Positions 31,638-40,000 of a stretch of DNA of 64,000 bases are shown here, in pieces (within the stretch, counting starts at the first letter, position 1; the number at the start of each line of letters is the position of its first letter). Source of the stretch: Nitrospirota bacterium (GTDB taxonomy: Bacteria > Nitrospirota > Nitrospiria > Nitrospirales > Nitrospiraceae); the NCBI GenBank assembly GCA_004296885.1, contig SCVN01000001.1, positions 1 through 64,000 on the forward strand, read 5' to 3'. Position numbers and translations under genes: made by a program. The notes under the pieces are model-generated. The model was not told the DNA's origin, did not search any database, and worked only from the letters and a program-made list of their open reading frames with translations.

Positions 31638-32456
31638 TCAGGTCTTGGAATTGGCCGACCCTTCCGTCAAGAAGGTCACCGCCCAGGCGGCCCAACGGCG
31701 GACGCGCGCGTCTTCATCCTTCGCCGAAATGAACTGCAGCATCGGCAGCAACGAGTCATCCCCGAGTTTGCCGAGACGAAACGCGGCTTCGCTCCGTACC
31801 CCGACATCCGGATCCTTCAACAGCCGCTGGCGGATCGCCGGCAACGCATGCCCGTCCCCCAACTCGCCCAACGCCGCCACCGCGCCCTGCCGCACCGCCG
31901 CATCCTCGTCGGTCAACGCGTCCAGCAGCATCTGGTAGGCGGAGGGGGATTCCAGCCAGCCCAGAGCCTGCACCACGGCGCGCCGGGTCGCCGGATCCGC
32001 TTCATCCAGCGCCTCGCCCAATAGTTCCACCATCCCCTGCGTCGCGCCGATCTTACCGATCGCCTGCGCTACCGCTGCTTTGACTGCAGGGGAAGGATCG
32101 TTCAATTGCTGCACCAGCACGAGGCCAGCCGGATCGATCGCGCTCTCGCCCAGGTTGCCCAACGCCCAGGCACTGTACTGACGGACTATTTCATCGGGAT
32201 CGAACAGCCCCTCGCGTAAGGCGACGACAACGCCCGGATCGGCAATCTTGCCCAAGGAGAGAGCCGCGGTCCGACGCACGACCGGATCGGGATCCTTGAG
32301 CAACGCAGTCAAACGCGCGACGACCTGGTCAGGATGATTGGGCTCGGGCGACTGGACGCAGCCGCCGAGCGCAATGAGCAGGAAGACAAGAGCGAATGGC
32401 TGATAGCGTATAGCTGAGCGAACGGGTGTTTGTAAGAGAATCCGGCCATGAGCCAT
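31638..32456 (-). CDS. HEAT-repeat lipoprotein
   Basis: A 272-residue lipoprotein with signal peptide and lipobox LIALGGC (Cys33). The mature part is entirely HEAT/PBS-lyase-type repeats of about 30 residues, e.g. LLKDPDPVVRRTAALSLGKIADPG, LFDPDEIVRQYSAWALGNLG, LNDPSPAVKAAVAQAIGKIG, LLKDPDVGVRSEAAFRLGKLGDD. Seven to eight units are visible. Such scaffolds bind partner proteins; nothing catalytic. The gene is 22 bp after the tatA-like gene and convergent with the FGE-like gene, so it probably shares the tatA promoter. No strong SD is visible at the ATG. Confidence 0.85.
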   Translation of the reverse strand: MAHGRILLQTPVRSAIRYQPFALVFLLIALGGCVQSPEPNHPDQVVARLTALLKDPDPVVRRTAALSLGKIADPGVVVALREGLFDPDEIVRQYSAWALGNLGESAIDPAGLVLVQQLNDPSPAVKAAVAQAIGKIGATQGMVELLGEALDEADPATRRAVVQALGWLESPSAYQMLLDALTDEDAAVRQGAVAALGELGDGHALPAIRQRLLKDPDVGVRSEAAFRLGKLGDDSLLPMLQFISAKDEDARVRRWAAWAVTFLTEGSANSKT

Positions 32457-32478
32457 ATGTCATCAGCGCTTGATGATT

Positions 32479-33303
32479 TCAAGCCGGTTTGGGGGGGTCT
32501 TCCTGCACGGCCGGCAATTCCTTGGCCGCCTCGATGGATTGCTCCACTTCCTTCTGGGCCGCATCCATCTCAGCCCGGATCGTCCGCATCTCCGGGTCGA
32601 TGGTATTGCGCACATCCGCCGCCGCCTGCCTGAAGGTCCGCAAGGCATCGCCCAGGCTCTCCCCGAGGCCCTGCATGTCCTGAGCGGCGGGAGCCGAGCC
32701 TTGCGCGGCCTTAGCCTTCAGCGCCGCCTGCTGGGCTTGCACCCGGGCCACGGCCTCCTTGTTCACGACCGCGGAGGGACGCTTCACCGGCGCCTTACCC
32801 TGGGCGGAGGCGGCCGGAACGGGCGGATAGGCTGCGCGGGCCTGCGGCATCCCGGCCTGCCGTTCTTCCATCGTTTGTCCGGTTGGGGCAGCCGGAGCGC
32901 CAGGCTGTGGCGCATTCGGGGCGCCTTTCGGCTTGGGCGGCTGATAGGCCTGCGGGGCCGCGGAGGCCATGAGCGACGCCGTGGTGCCGGGCGTCAATTC
33001 TGGACCGGGCCGGTACGGAGCCGTCGGTTGGGAGGCAGCCGGCGCGGCTGTCTGGCCTGGCACCGCCTGGGCTTGCACCACTTGCGCCTCTTCTATGTGA
33101 GCGGAGGGCTGGGCCGCCTGAGGAGCTGGCGGAGCATTGGGCGCGTTCGGATCAAGCGGCGGCGCTTCGTGGACTTCTTTCTTAAATCCTTTCAACGCCT
33201 TGCCTATTCCTTCGCCGATCTGCGGCAACCGGCCGGCGCCGAAGATAATCAGGATAATGACGAGGATGATGACGAGTTCCGAAATGCCCAGGGTGCCGAA
33301 CAT
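32479..33303 (-). CDS. TatA-like translocase protein with long Pro/Ala-rich and TatB-like C terminus
   Basis: A 274-residue protein. Residues 1-45 are a classical TatA/TatB head: FGTLGISELVIILVIILIIF membrane helix, then FGAGRLPQIGEGIGKALKGFKKEV. The rest, 230 residues, is a Pro/Ala/Gln-rich linker (up to residue 175) and a charged helical end (SLGDALRTFRQAAADVRNTIDPEMRTIRAEMDAAQKEVEQSIEAA). True TatA is about 60-90 residues, so this is an unusual fusion; the last part resembles the helices of TatB. It could be the Tat docking component. It has its own promoter, and the following HEAT lipoprotein is 22 bp away. No tatC is nearby. Confidence 0.8.
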   Translation of the reverse strand: MFGTLGISELVIILVIILIIFGAGRLPQIGEGIGKALKGFKKEVHEAPPLDPNAPNAPPAPQAAQPSAHIEEAQVVQAQAVPGQTAAPAASQPTAPYRPGPELTPGTTASLMASAAPQAYQPPKPKGAPNAPQPGAPAAPTGQTMEERQAGMPQARAAYPPVPAASAQGKAPVKRPSAVVNKEAVARVQAQQAALKAKAAQGSAPAAQDMQGLGESLGDALRTFRQAAADVRNTIDPEMRTIRAEMDAAQKEVEQSIEAAKELPAVQEDPPKPA

Positions 33304-33337
33304 AGGCGCTTGCCTCCCCAATCAATCGCGCAAATAG

Positions 33338-33367
33338 ACTCTATCTGCTGGAATCAGGCAGTGTCAA
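33338..33367 (-). promoter_or_regulatory. promoter of the tatA-like gene
   Basis: TTGACA (33367-33362) and TAGAGT (33343-33338), spacer 18 bp on the minus strand. Transcription start about 33331, leader near 28 nt with SD GGGGAGG. Confidence 0.65.
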
Positions 33368-33433
33368 GCTGGCGCAGACACGTGAAACGTGAGGCATGAA
33401 CCGTGAGATGGATGGAATCGGTCAAGGCTCGCC

Positions 33434-34660
33434 TTACGAAAAAATCGGCACGATCTCCGTCTGGAGGGGAAGGCCGTACACGACCGCCTCGCGATCCGCG
33501 AGATAGACGTCCAGTTCGCTCCGGATGCCGAACTGGCCGGGCAGATAGATGCCCGGCTCGAGCGAAAAGCAGGTGCGGGGGAGGAGGCGCCGCTTGTCCT
33601 GGGTTTCCAGGTTGTCGATGTTGGCGCCGTTGCCGTGGACCTCTTCGCCGATCGAATGGCCCGTACGGTGCAGGAACTTGTCCCCGTAGCCGGCGTCACG
33701 GATGACGTTGCGGCTGACCTCGTCTACCTCCCACCCGCAGGGAAAGTCGCCGGACGCCACGCGGGCCCTGACGAACTCCAGCGCCGCATCGCGGGCGTCG
33801 CGCACCGCGCCGAACACCTCGCGCTGCTTGGCCGGCACCTGACGCCCGACGTACCCGGTCCAGGTGATGTCCGCATAGACCGAGCCTGGCTCGGGCCGCT
33901 TGGCCCAGAGGTCGATCAAGACCAGCTGGTTCTCCGCGATCACGGACGAGCCGGTCGAGATCGGCCCATAGTGAGGATCTGCGCTATGTTCGTTCACGGC
34001 GGCGATGGGGGCGCTGGAGGTGACCAGGCCGTGTTCCTTGAATCGGGACAGGATGAACTGCTGCAGGCCGTACTCGGTCAGCTCTTTGCGGCCTGTCACC
34101 GATTCCCCCACGTGCCGGAACGCCTCGTCCACAATCTGCCGGAGTTTGGCGGCCGCGTCCTGATGGGAGGCCAACTGCCGCTCCGTCCAGACCGCCTCGA
34201 AGCGCTGCACCAGATCGGCCGAGGTCACCACCTCCACCCCGTGCCCGCGAATCTGCTCGATCGTGCCCGCGTCCACCCGCGACACGTAGGGAATGAAGTT
34301 CATCGGGGAATATTGCATGGCCGCCTGCTTCGCCTTCGCCAGGATGCGCGACAGGCAGGCGCCCAGCGATTGCCAGGACATGTACTGCACCGACTCGCCG
34401 GGCAGCTCGTCCAACACATGGGGTTCGATCTTGTGGGTCAGCTTGACCGGCGTCCCCTGGGCCGGCACCCAATAGAACCAGCGGCGGGTTACGTGCTTGG
34501 TCGGGTCCAGCAGCAGCACGCGATAAGCCAGGGGATCGCTGCCGCGGAAATCGTAGAAGAGCCAGCCGTCAAGACCCGGCGTCTCGCGCAGGGCCTGCTG
34601 AATCTCCGCCACGCGCTGGTGTTGAAGGTTTGGTGCATCAGCCATAGCGGGGGACATCAT
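33434..34660 (-). CDS. M24 family Xaa-Pro aminopeptidase-type protein
   Basis: A 408-residue creatinase/aminopeptidase-P-fold protein. The C-terminal pita-bread domain has the five metal ligands in order: LIDLWAK (Asp), YADITWT (Asp), RTGHSIGEEVHG (His), CFSLEPGIYLPG (Glu) and IRSELDVYL (Glu). The N-terminal half (residues 1-170) is the degenerate regulatory domain of this family. Its role could be cleavage of Xaa-Pro peptides; substrate is unproven. Start may be ATG 34660, 34657 or 34645; the first was kept. No signal peptide is seen. Confidence 0.85.
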   Translation of the reverse strand: MMSPAMADAPNLQHQRVAEIQQALRETPGLDGWLFYDFRGSDPLAYRVLLLDPTKHVTRRWFYWVPAQGTPVKLTHKIEPHVLDELPGESVQYMSWQSLGACLSRILAKAKQAAMQYSPMNFIPYVSRVDAGTIEQIRGHGVEVVTSADLVQRFEAVWTERQLASHQDAAAKLRQIVDEAFRHVGESVTGRKELTEYGLQQFILSRFKEHGLVTSSAPIAAVNEHSADPHYGPISTGSSVIAENQLVLIDLWAKRPEPGSVYADITWTGYVGRQVPAKQREVFGAVRDARDAALEFVRARVASGDFPCGWEVDEVSRNVIRDAGYGDKFLHRTGHSIGEEVHGNGANIDNLETQDKRRLLPRTCFSLEPGIYLPGQFGIRSELDVYLADREAVVYGLPLQTEIVPIFS

Positions 34661-34709
34661 ACCCTGAATCGCCGGGGATTTCCTACTCCGGTCCGGGCTG
34701 GCGATGCGG

Positions 34710-35651
34710 CTAAAAGGTCTTGCTCCAGGACAGCGTGAACAGCTCCGTTTGGCTGTTGAAGGGTTGCTCGTGCGGGCCGAAGTAGATGCCGGCCCGCACG
34801 TAGGAGACGGCGATGTCCCAAGGCGTATATTTCAGCGTGATGCCCAGGTGCAGGGACGCATGGCTCAGGGGCTCCCCCCTGGTCTCGACCACTTGCCCGG
34901 TGGTGAGGTTTTCGAGCCGGTGCAGCCGCTCGAACTTGTCGAAGCGGTACATGCCCACCGCAAAGGGGATGAACCGGATCGGCCCCCAGCTCTCCTGCGG
35001 TGCGATGCCGGCCACGAGGCCCGGCGAGAGCAGGGGGAGCGTCTTGTTCTTGGCATAGAACGAGTTGCCCTGAAACTGGAAGGTGCCCTCGGTGGTGGCA
35101 TCGATGGTGCTGAGGCTCAGCCCGAACAACATGGGAATCCGGAGCCCCGGGCCGCTCATCGGGTCGTACACGACTTCCGCCATCGCACTATAGGCCGAGA
35201 TCTGCAACGGCAGGTTCAGGCGGCTGTTCCCCTGCGCGTCAAACCCTTGCGCTCCGAAGCTGATCTGCTGGGCGCTGCCGCCGGCGGTGCGGGCGTAGAC
35301 GCCCTGAAAGCCCACGCCCCAGTGGTCGGAGAGGGCGCGCAGGAACCGGACGGATATGCCGGCGCCTTGCGCGTCAAACTGGGCCAGGGTCTTCCCGTCG
35401 TTGCTGCCCGAATCACGGAAGTAGCCCGGCACCGCCTTCACATACCAATGGCCCTCCTCCATGCCATCCGTGGGGATCGCGTAGGTGGCAAAGCTGCCGA
35501 GGACGCCGGTGCGGACACCGGCTCCGGCGTTGACCCACTGGCCGTTGACCTGGATGCTGGCAGCCTCCGCCTGGACAGACGGTACCTCCCCCAAGATTCC
35601 CCAGCAGGCCATGATAACGATCGAGACCCATGACCGGCTGCGGCGAGTCAT
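34710..35651 (-). CDS. outer-membrane beta-barrel protein
   Basis: A 313-residue exported protein with signal peptide ending EVPSVQA. The body has alternating amphipathic strands with loops: ATYAIPTDGMEEGHWYVKAVPGYFR, GISVRFLRALSDHWGVGFQGVYA, LGITLKYTPWDIAVSYVRAGIYFG and a C-terminal FTLSWSKTF, an aromatic end typical of BAM substrates. Family and function are not recognised; an asymmetric MipA- or phenol-transport-type barrel is possible. It closes the minus-strand envelope gene cluster and lies 36 bp after a lipoprotein gene. Confidence 0.75.
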   Translation of the reverse strand: MTRRSRSWVSIVIMACWGILGEVPSVQAEAASIQVNGQWVNAGAGVRTGVLGSFATYAIPTDGMEEGHWYVKAVPGYFRDSGSNDGKTLAQFDAQGAGISVRFLRALSDHWGVGFQGVYARTAGGSAQQISFGAQGFDAQGNSRLNLPLQISAYSAMAEVVYDPMSGPGLRIPMLFGLSLSTIDATTEGTFQFQGNSFYAKNKTLPLLSPGLVAGIAPQESWGPIRFIPFAVGMYRFDKFERLHRLENLTTGQVVETRGEPLSHASLHLGITLKYTPWDIAVSYVRAGIYFGPHEQPFNSQTELFTLSWSKTF

Positions 35652-35687
35652 GCGAGCATGGGGGACGGGCGGCGCCCCCCTCAGGGG

Positions 35688-36167
35688 CTACCTTCCCCCT
35701 GTCATGCCTCTGATCGGACCGAGCACCTGCTTGCGGTATGCCTCCGACGTGCGCACGCTTTCCTCGCGCTTGGCATGATTCGCGTCGATGATCTGGTCGA
35801 ACCGCTGGGCGCAGCCCTTCACATCGGTGGGGTCCAGACGGCAGGCCACGCAGGCGGCATAGCTCAAGGCGTAGATCCGGTTCACGTCGTGCGTGGCAGG
35901 GTAGTACTTCTCCAAGGCGCCCTGAATCTCGCCGGAGGCGCTGGCCCCGGCCACCGACGTGATGATGCCGCTGACATCCCCGCTGAACTTTTTCATCGTG
36001 TTCCGGTCCTCGTCGGCGACGCTCGACGGGAGCGGGCAGAATTCCCCCTTGATCTGGACTTCGTTGACGCCGCCGCAACCCTGCGTCAGCATCAGCAGAC
36101 CGACCAGGGTGAGCAGAGTGGCCGAGGTGTTCCGTTGAACGCCGTGCAAAAACGTGTGGGTCGTCAT
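35688..36167 (-). CDS. lipoprotein of unknown function
   Basis: A 159-residue lipoprotein. Lipobox LMLTQGC with Cys31; SD GGAGG four to six bases before ATG 36167. The mature part is mostly helical (DRNTMKKFSGDVSGIITSVAG, ASASGEIQGALEKYYPATHDVNRIYALSYAACVACRLD) with four cysteines beyond the lipid cysteine (FCPL, AACVAC and KGCAQRFDQ); two of them form a CVAC pair. Such a CxxC-like motif could bind metal or form disulfides. I do not recognise the family. It lies between two barrel-protein genes and has a covarying-stem repeat just before it. Confidence 0.7.
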   Translation of the reverse strand: MTTHTFLHGVQRNTSATLLTLVGLLMLTQGCGGVNEVQIKGEFCPLPSSVADEDRNTMKKFSGDVSGIITSVAGASASGEIQGALEKYYPATHDVNRIYALSYAACVACRLDPTDVKGCAQRFDQIIDANHAKREESVRTSEAYRKQVLGPIRGMTGGR

Positions 36168-36182
36168 GGGGTCCTCCATACC

Positions 36183-36243
36183 AAACTTCGTTTGAACCGT
36201 TCGCCTTGCAATAGTTCTTGGCGAACAGATAGACACCTCCAGG
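36183..36243 (+). repeat. covarying-stem repeat, copy R8
   Basis: Flank AAACTTCGTTTGAACC, perfect 7-bp stem GTTCGCC (36199-36205) with GGCGAAC (36220-36226), tail AGATAGACACCTCCAGGG. Same orientation as all other copies, although the genes here run on the minus strand; it sits between two envelope genes and not after a tRNA. Confidence 0.7.
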
Positions 36244-36278
36244 GATTCCCAATGCTGGCGGACTTTTGCAGCATTCTA

Positions 36279-36950
36279 TTAGAAATGATAGTTGAGCCCA
36301 AGGTTCAGCGTGTTCGACGTGTACGTGGATTCAAAGCCACGGCCCGGCCCCAGCATGTTGTCGAAGCGAAGGTTCGCATAGTGGTACCGATATTCCAGAG
36401 ACATGGACACGTGCTCGATCAGCAGGATGTTGAGCCCCGCAAAGCCGTTGGCGCCGGGGCTCCAGTTCGACGACGAGGCGCCGTCGGCATTGGCGAAGAA
36501 GACGCCGAGCCCGCCGCCGACATAGGGGCGAAACCGTTCGCCTGGATAGCGGGCCACCAGATTCGTGGTCCAGACGGTCATGCGCATATTCTGTCCGTTG
36601 TTCGCGCCCAACCCGGTGCCTCCGGTCACCGACGCCTGCTTGGAATTAATGTTCGGCGTCGAATTGGACACGTCCATGTCGAGTCCCAGCCACTTGTGAC
36701 TCTCGAAGAAATAGCCCACCTTGCCCCCGTAGGAAAGCGTCGTTTGCTGGGTAAAAGTGTTCAACGTGCCGCCTTGCTGTCCCGTGCCGCTGGTGTTGCT
36801 CAGCCCGTTGGGAATCGTCGCACCCACCGTGCCGCCGACGTACCACTCGGCCGAAGCCGGAAGACTCCAGAGGCCGAGAAGCCCAAAGCACAAGAGGACA
36901 CCGACACGGCGGAAACCGTTGGCGAGGCTGTTCTGCTCGATGACCTGCAT
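36279..36950 (-). CDS. OmpA-like / opacity-type outer-membrane barrel protein
   Basis: A 223-residue exported protein of the eight-stranded porin-like family (OMP_b-brl). Signal peptide ends in LWSLPASA. Strands include EWYVGGTVGATIPNGL, YGGKVGYFFESHKWLGLDMDVSNS, RFRPYVGGGLGVFFANADG, NGFAGLNILLIEHVSMSLEYRYHYAN and the C-terminal NLGLNYHF with terminal Phe. No ligand-binding motif is known. A 110-bp gap separates its start from the end of the CEMIP-like gene upstream, so it may share that transcript. Confidence 0.8.
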   Translation of the reverse strand: MQVIEQNSLANGFRRVGVLLCFGLLGLWSLPASAEWYVGGTVGATIPNGLSNTSGTGQQGGTLNTFTQQTTLSYGGKVGYFFESHKWLGLDMDVSNSTPNINSKQASVTGGTGLGANNGQNMRMTVWTTNLVARYPGERFRPYVGGGLGVFFANADGASSSNWSPGANGFAGLNILLIEHVSMSLEYRYHYANLRFDNMLGPGRGFESTYTSNTLNLGLNYHF

Positions 36951-37061
36951 AAATCCTCCTACTCCCGCTTATACACAAGAGACTGTCTTGCGACCGACAA
37001 CCTTGTTCTCACACCCGTTAGTCCAGTGGGGGAACCCGATGGCGACTCCCCAGACCTCCGC

Positions 37062-40000
37062 TCACTGGGAAGGAGGAGAAAACGTAACTTGCGGTCCGAA
37101 GTTATAGCCGCTGCCTTGATTCGTCATAGTCACCCCGGTCACCGATCCATTGGCGATGGTGGCGACTCCCTGAGCCTGCATTCCGCTGGCAGGGGGGGTA
37201 ATCGTGACCGTCGGCGGCGAGGTATAACCGCTACCGGGATTGGTGACGACCACCTGCAACACGACTCCCGCTTCCATGACGGCGGTTCCCTGGGCAGGCG
37301 CCATACACACAGAAGGGCTCAGAGGATAGGTAAAGCCGCCCGCGGGCGGATAGGCGCCCCTGGAGTTTACCGCCGACCAGGGCGGGTTCGTGACGCAATG
37401 GTAGCGGAAATTTTCCGTCACGGGAACTCTTGGGCCGGGTATCGTCAAGAAGGAATAGGTGACTTGATCACCGGCCGGGGGTGGCGTTCCATCAACAGGC
37501 GCCAGGAAGGCGGGCAATGCCGTGCCGTCTTGAGGTGCGGTGGTCGGCACCGGCAGGCCATTGGGCTGCTGCGGCGGTGTGGCATAGACGAAGTGGTACT
37601 GGTTCCAGGCGCTGTAATCGGTGCGGGCAATGGGGTGCGGCGGAACGCAGGGCGAGCAGGAAGGGGGCGTCCCTACCGTGGCATTGGTGAAGTTCACCAG
37701 ATAGGCCGCGCAACCGGTTTCGTGGCAGGCAAAGAGGTCGGTCGGTTGCGGGGTTTTTTGAGCAACCAGGCAGGACGCATCCAGGGCGGCTTGCACGCCG
37801 CTGGGATCGCTGAAACTCTTGATCTGCTGAATTTGCGCGAGATAGTTCACGCCGGTATTGTAATTGGCTGCATCGCAGGTTCCGAAGGGGGAATACTGGC
37901 GCTGCACCGGCTTTTCTTCGATCATGTAGAAGTACAGCATGTTGTTCGCGGCGTCATAGTAATAGGTCTGAGCGGCAATGAAGGTCGCGATGTCGGCTGC
38001 GGTTGGTTTGGCTATGCCCATCAGGGTCTTGTAGGGCTGTTCGAACTGCTGCCAGCTCGTCGCTTGCGGTAACGTCATCCCGCCGGAATATTGGGTCGGT
38101 CCCCCCGGCCACGGAGCCGGAGGCGCTTGGTTATTCGCGCGGGCCAGGCAATCTTGCCAACGGGGCTCCGCATAGGCCTGCCAGGCAAAGAACGCGCTAT
38201 CGCAGGAAGTGGAAGTGCCGCCTGGCGGGATATAGCCTGGCGGCCACACGAGAGGATTGTCATAGGGCTCCCCCCACTGGCGACGAATCCGGGAGACGTT
38301 GATTTTCGTCGGGTCTGTGACCTGCTGATAGACCGCGATGCGGTTGACAAAAAAGTCTCCGGCTTTTTTCACGGCCGGATCCGTATAACTGAACAGCAGC
38401 CGATTCTGGAAGGCGGCCGGTGTCGTCGTTTGGTGTTCGGTGCCGGTTTTCCCATAGACCGTGTAGCCCATCCGGTCCATGACAAAGGGTTCGTAAATCG
38501 GATTCTGTCCGCGACCGTTGAGAAACAGATAGGGATACACCGTATCGCCGTAGGCCGGCATGTCCCGCTTGATTTCCACGCGGAACGTCGCCGGGATGCC
38601 GCCCGGGGGGTTGTCAACCGACTCGATGTTCAAGGTGGCGTATTTGTGCGGGCTCATCAACGAAGTCGAGCGAAAATCGTTGGGCCCGCGCGAATGGGGC
38701 TCGTCCACGGTGTACTCCGTGGCGTAGTAGTCCACGCTGTTGAGCGAGACGGGGACCAGATCGTGATGGGAGGTCCCGCTCCCGTCCACGACCCTCAAGC
38801 CTGACAACTGGCCGTCCTTGTCGAGGATGACGGTCGTCTTATCCCCGTCGTTAAAGGGTCCCAGATTGACCGCCTCCGTATAGACTTGATGCTTGAAATC
38901 CACATTGTCCCAAATGCTGTTCTGGATGTACTGCGTGGGGGGGACGGTTTGTTGGTTCGATTGAATCCAGCCCGTGGCCGCATCTCCGACATAGCCGTTG
39001 AAAAGGGCCGTGACGGTTCCGTTCAACTGAGGAGCGCCCTGGAGTTGTCCCAGCGTGCCGAGCGGCGGATTCGCATTCTGGACCGTGTCAAACGCCGCGA
39101 TGGTCTGAATATCGGTCTTGGTCAGTAACCGGGCTGCCGGGTTGTTCGGATGGATGCCGGTCGGATCGAAGCGGAAATTGACGAAACGGTTGTGCTCGAT
39201 GCGGGCCGGGCCGTCGTAGTAGCTGTAGCCTTGGATGTTCATCGCGGCCTGGAAATTGGGAGTGGGAAAGTTTCCCCAGCCGCTTAGCCCCGAACTCAAC
39301 TGCACATCGGTGCATTCCGTTGGCCAGGAGGGCGCATTGCTGCCGGCATATTGCCACATGCCGCTCCCCGAAGAAGATCCGGCATTGACGGAGCCGGTGG
39401 TCTGGAAGGTGGTGCCCGTCGTGGTCCCGACGGTCCAGCCGCCATTGGCCGACGTGTAGCCCTGCACCCCGGAGATTTGGACCTGGGCATTTTGCGGGGG
39501 GATGACCGGACTGGTGATGACGAGGTAGTTCGGCGCCGGTCCGGCAGTGCTCGCAGCACTCGTGATGGGAAAGGCACAGCCTGCCGGATACCGCTCCACA
39601 TTGTTTCGCGTCATGCCGGCAATCACGTTTTCATGGGCCAGGCCCCAATAACCCGGCGGATTGCCCTCGGGGCCGCCGCCGCCGAGCAAGGAGAAGCCAT
39701 AGGGATTCGTGGCCAACCGGTTGTTGTGCAGGGCCGTGTAGATGGTCCTGATCCACACACCGCGAAAACGCGAGCGGGTGACGGTGTTGTCATTGAGCAG
39801 CAGTACCGGAGCCTGACGGGCGACGTGCCACGTGCCGCCGCTGCCTCCATAGGTTCCGGTGCCGGTCGAGCCATTGAGCGAGAAGGTGCCGGAGCCGTAA
39901 CCCACGGCGGGCGTGGTGACGAACCAGGTGTTGTCGGCCGAGGTGCCCGTTCCCGAGATCGTCACCTGGGTTCCGGTGGACGGGGGAGTCGAAGTGGTCG

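Noticed and set aside
32479-33303. Secreted Pro/Ala-rich surface protein instead of a Tat component
   Set aside because: The N-terminal helix followed by FGAGRLPQIGEGIGKALKGF is a specific TatA signature and not a cleavable signal peptide.
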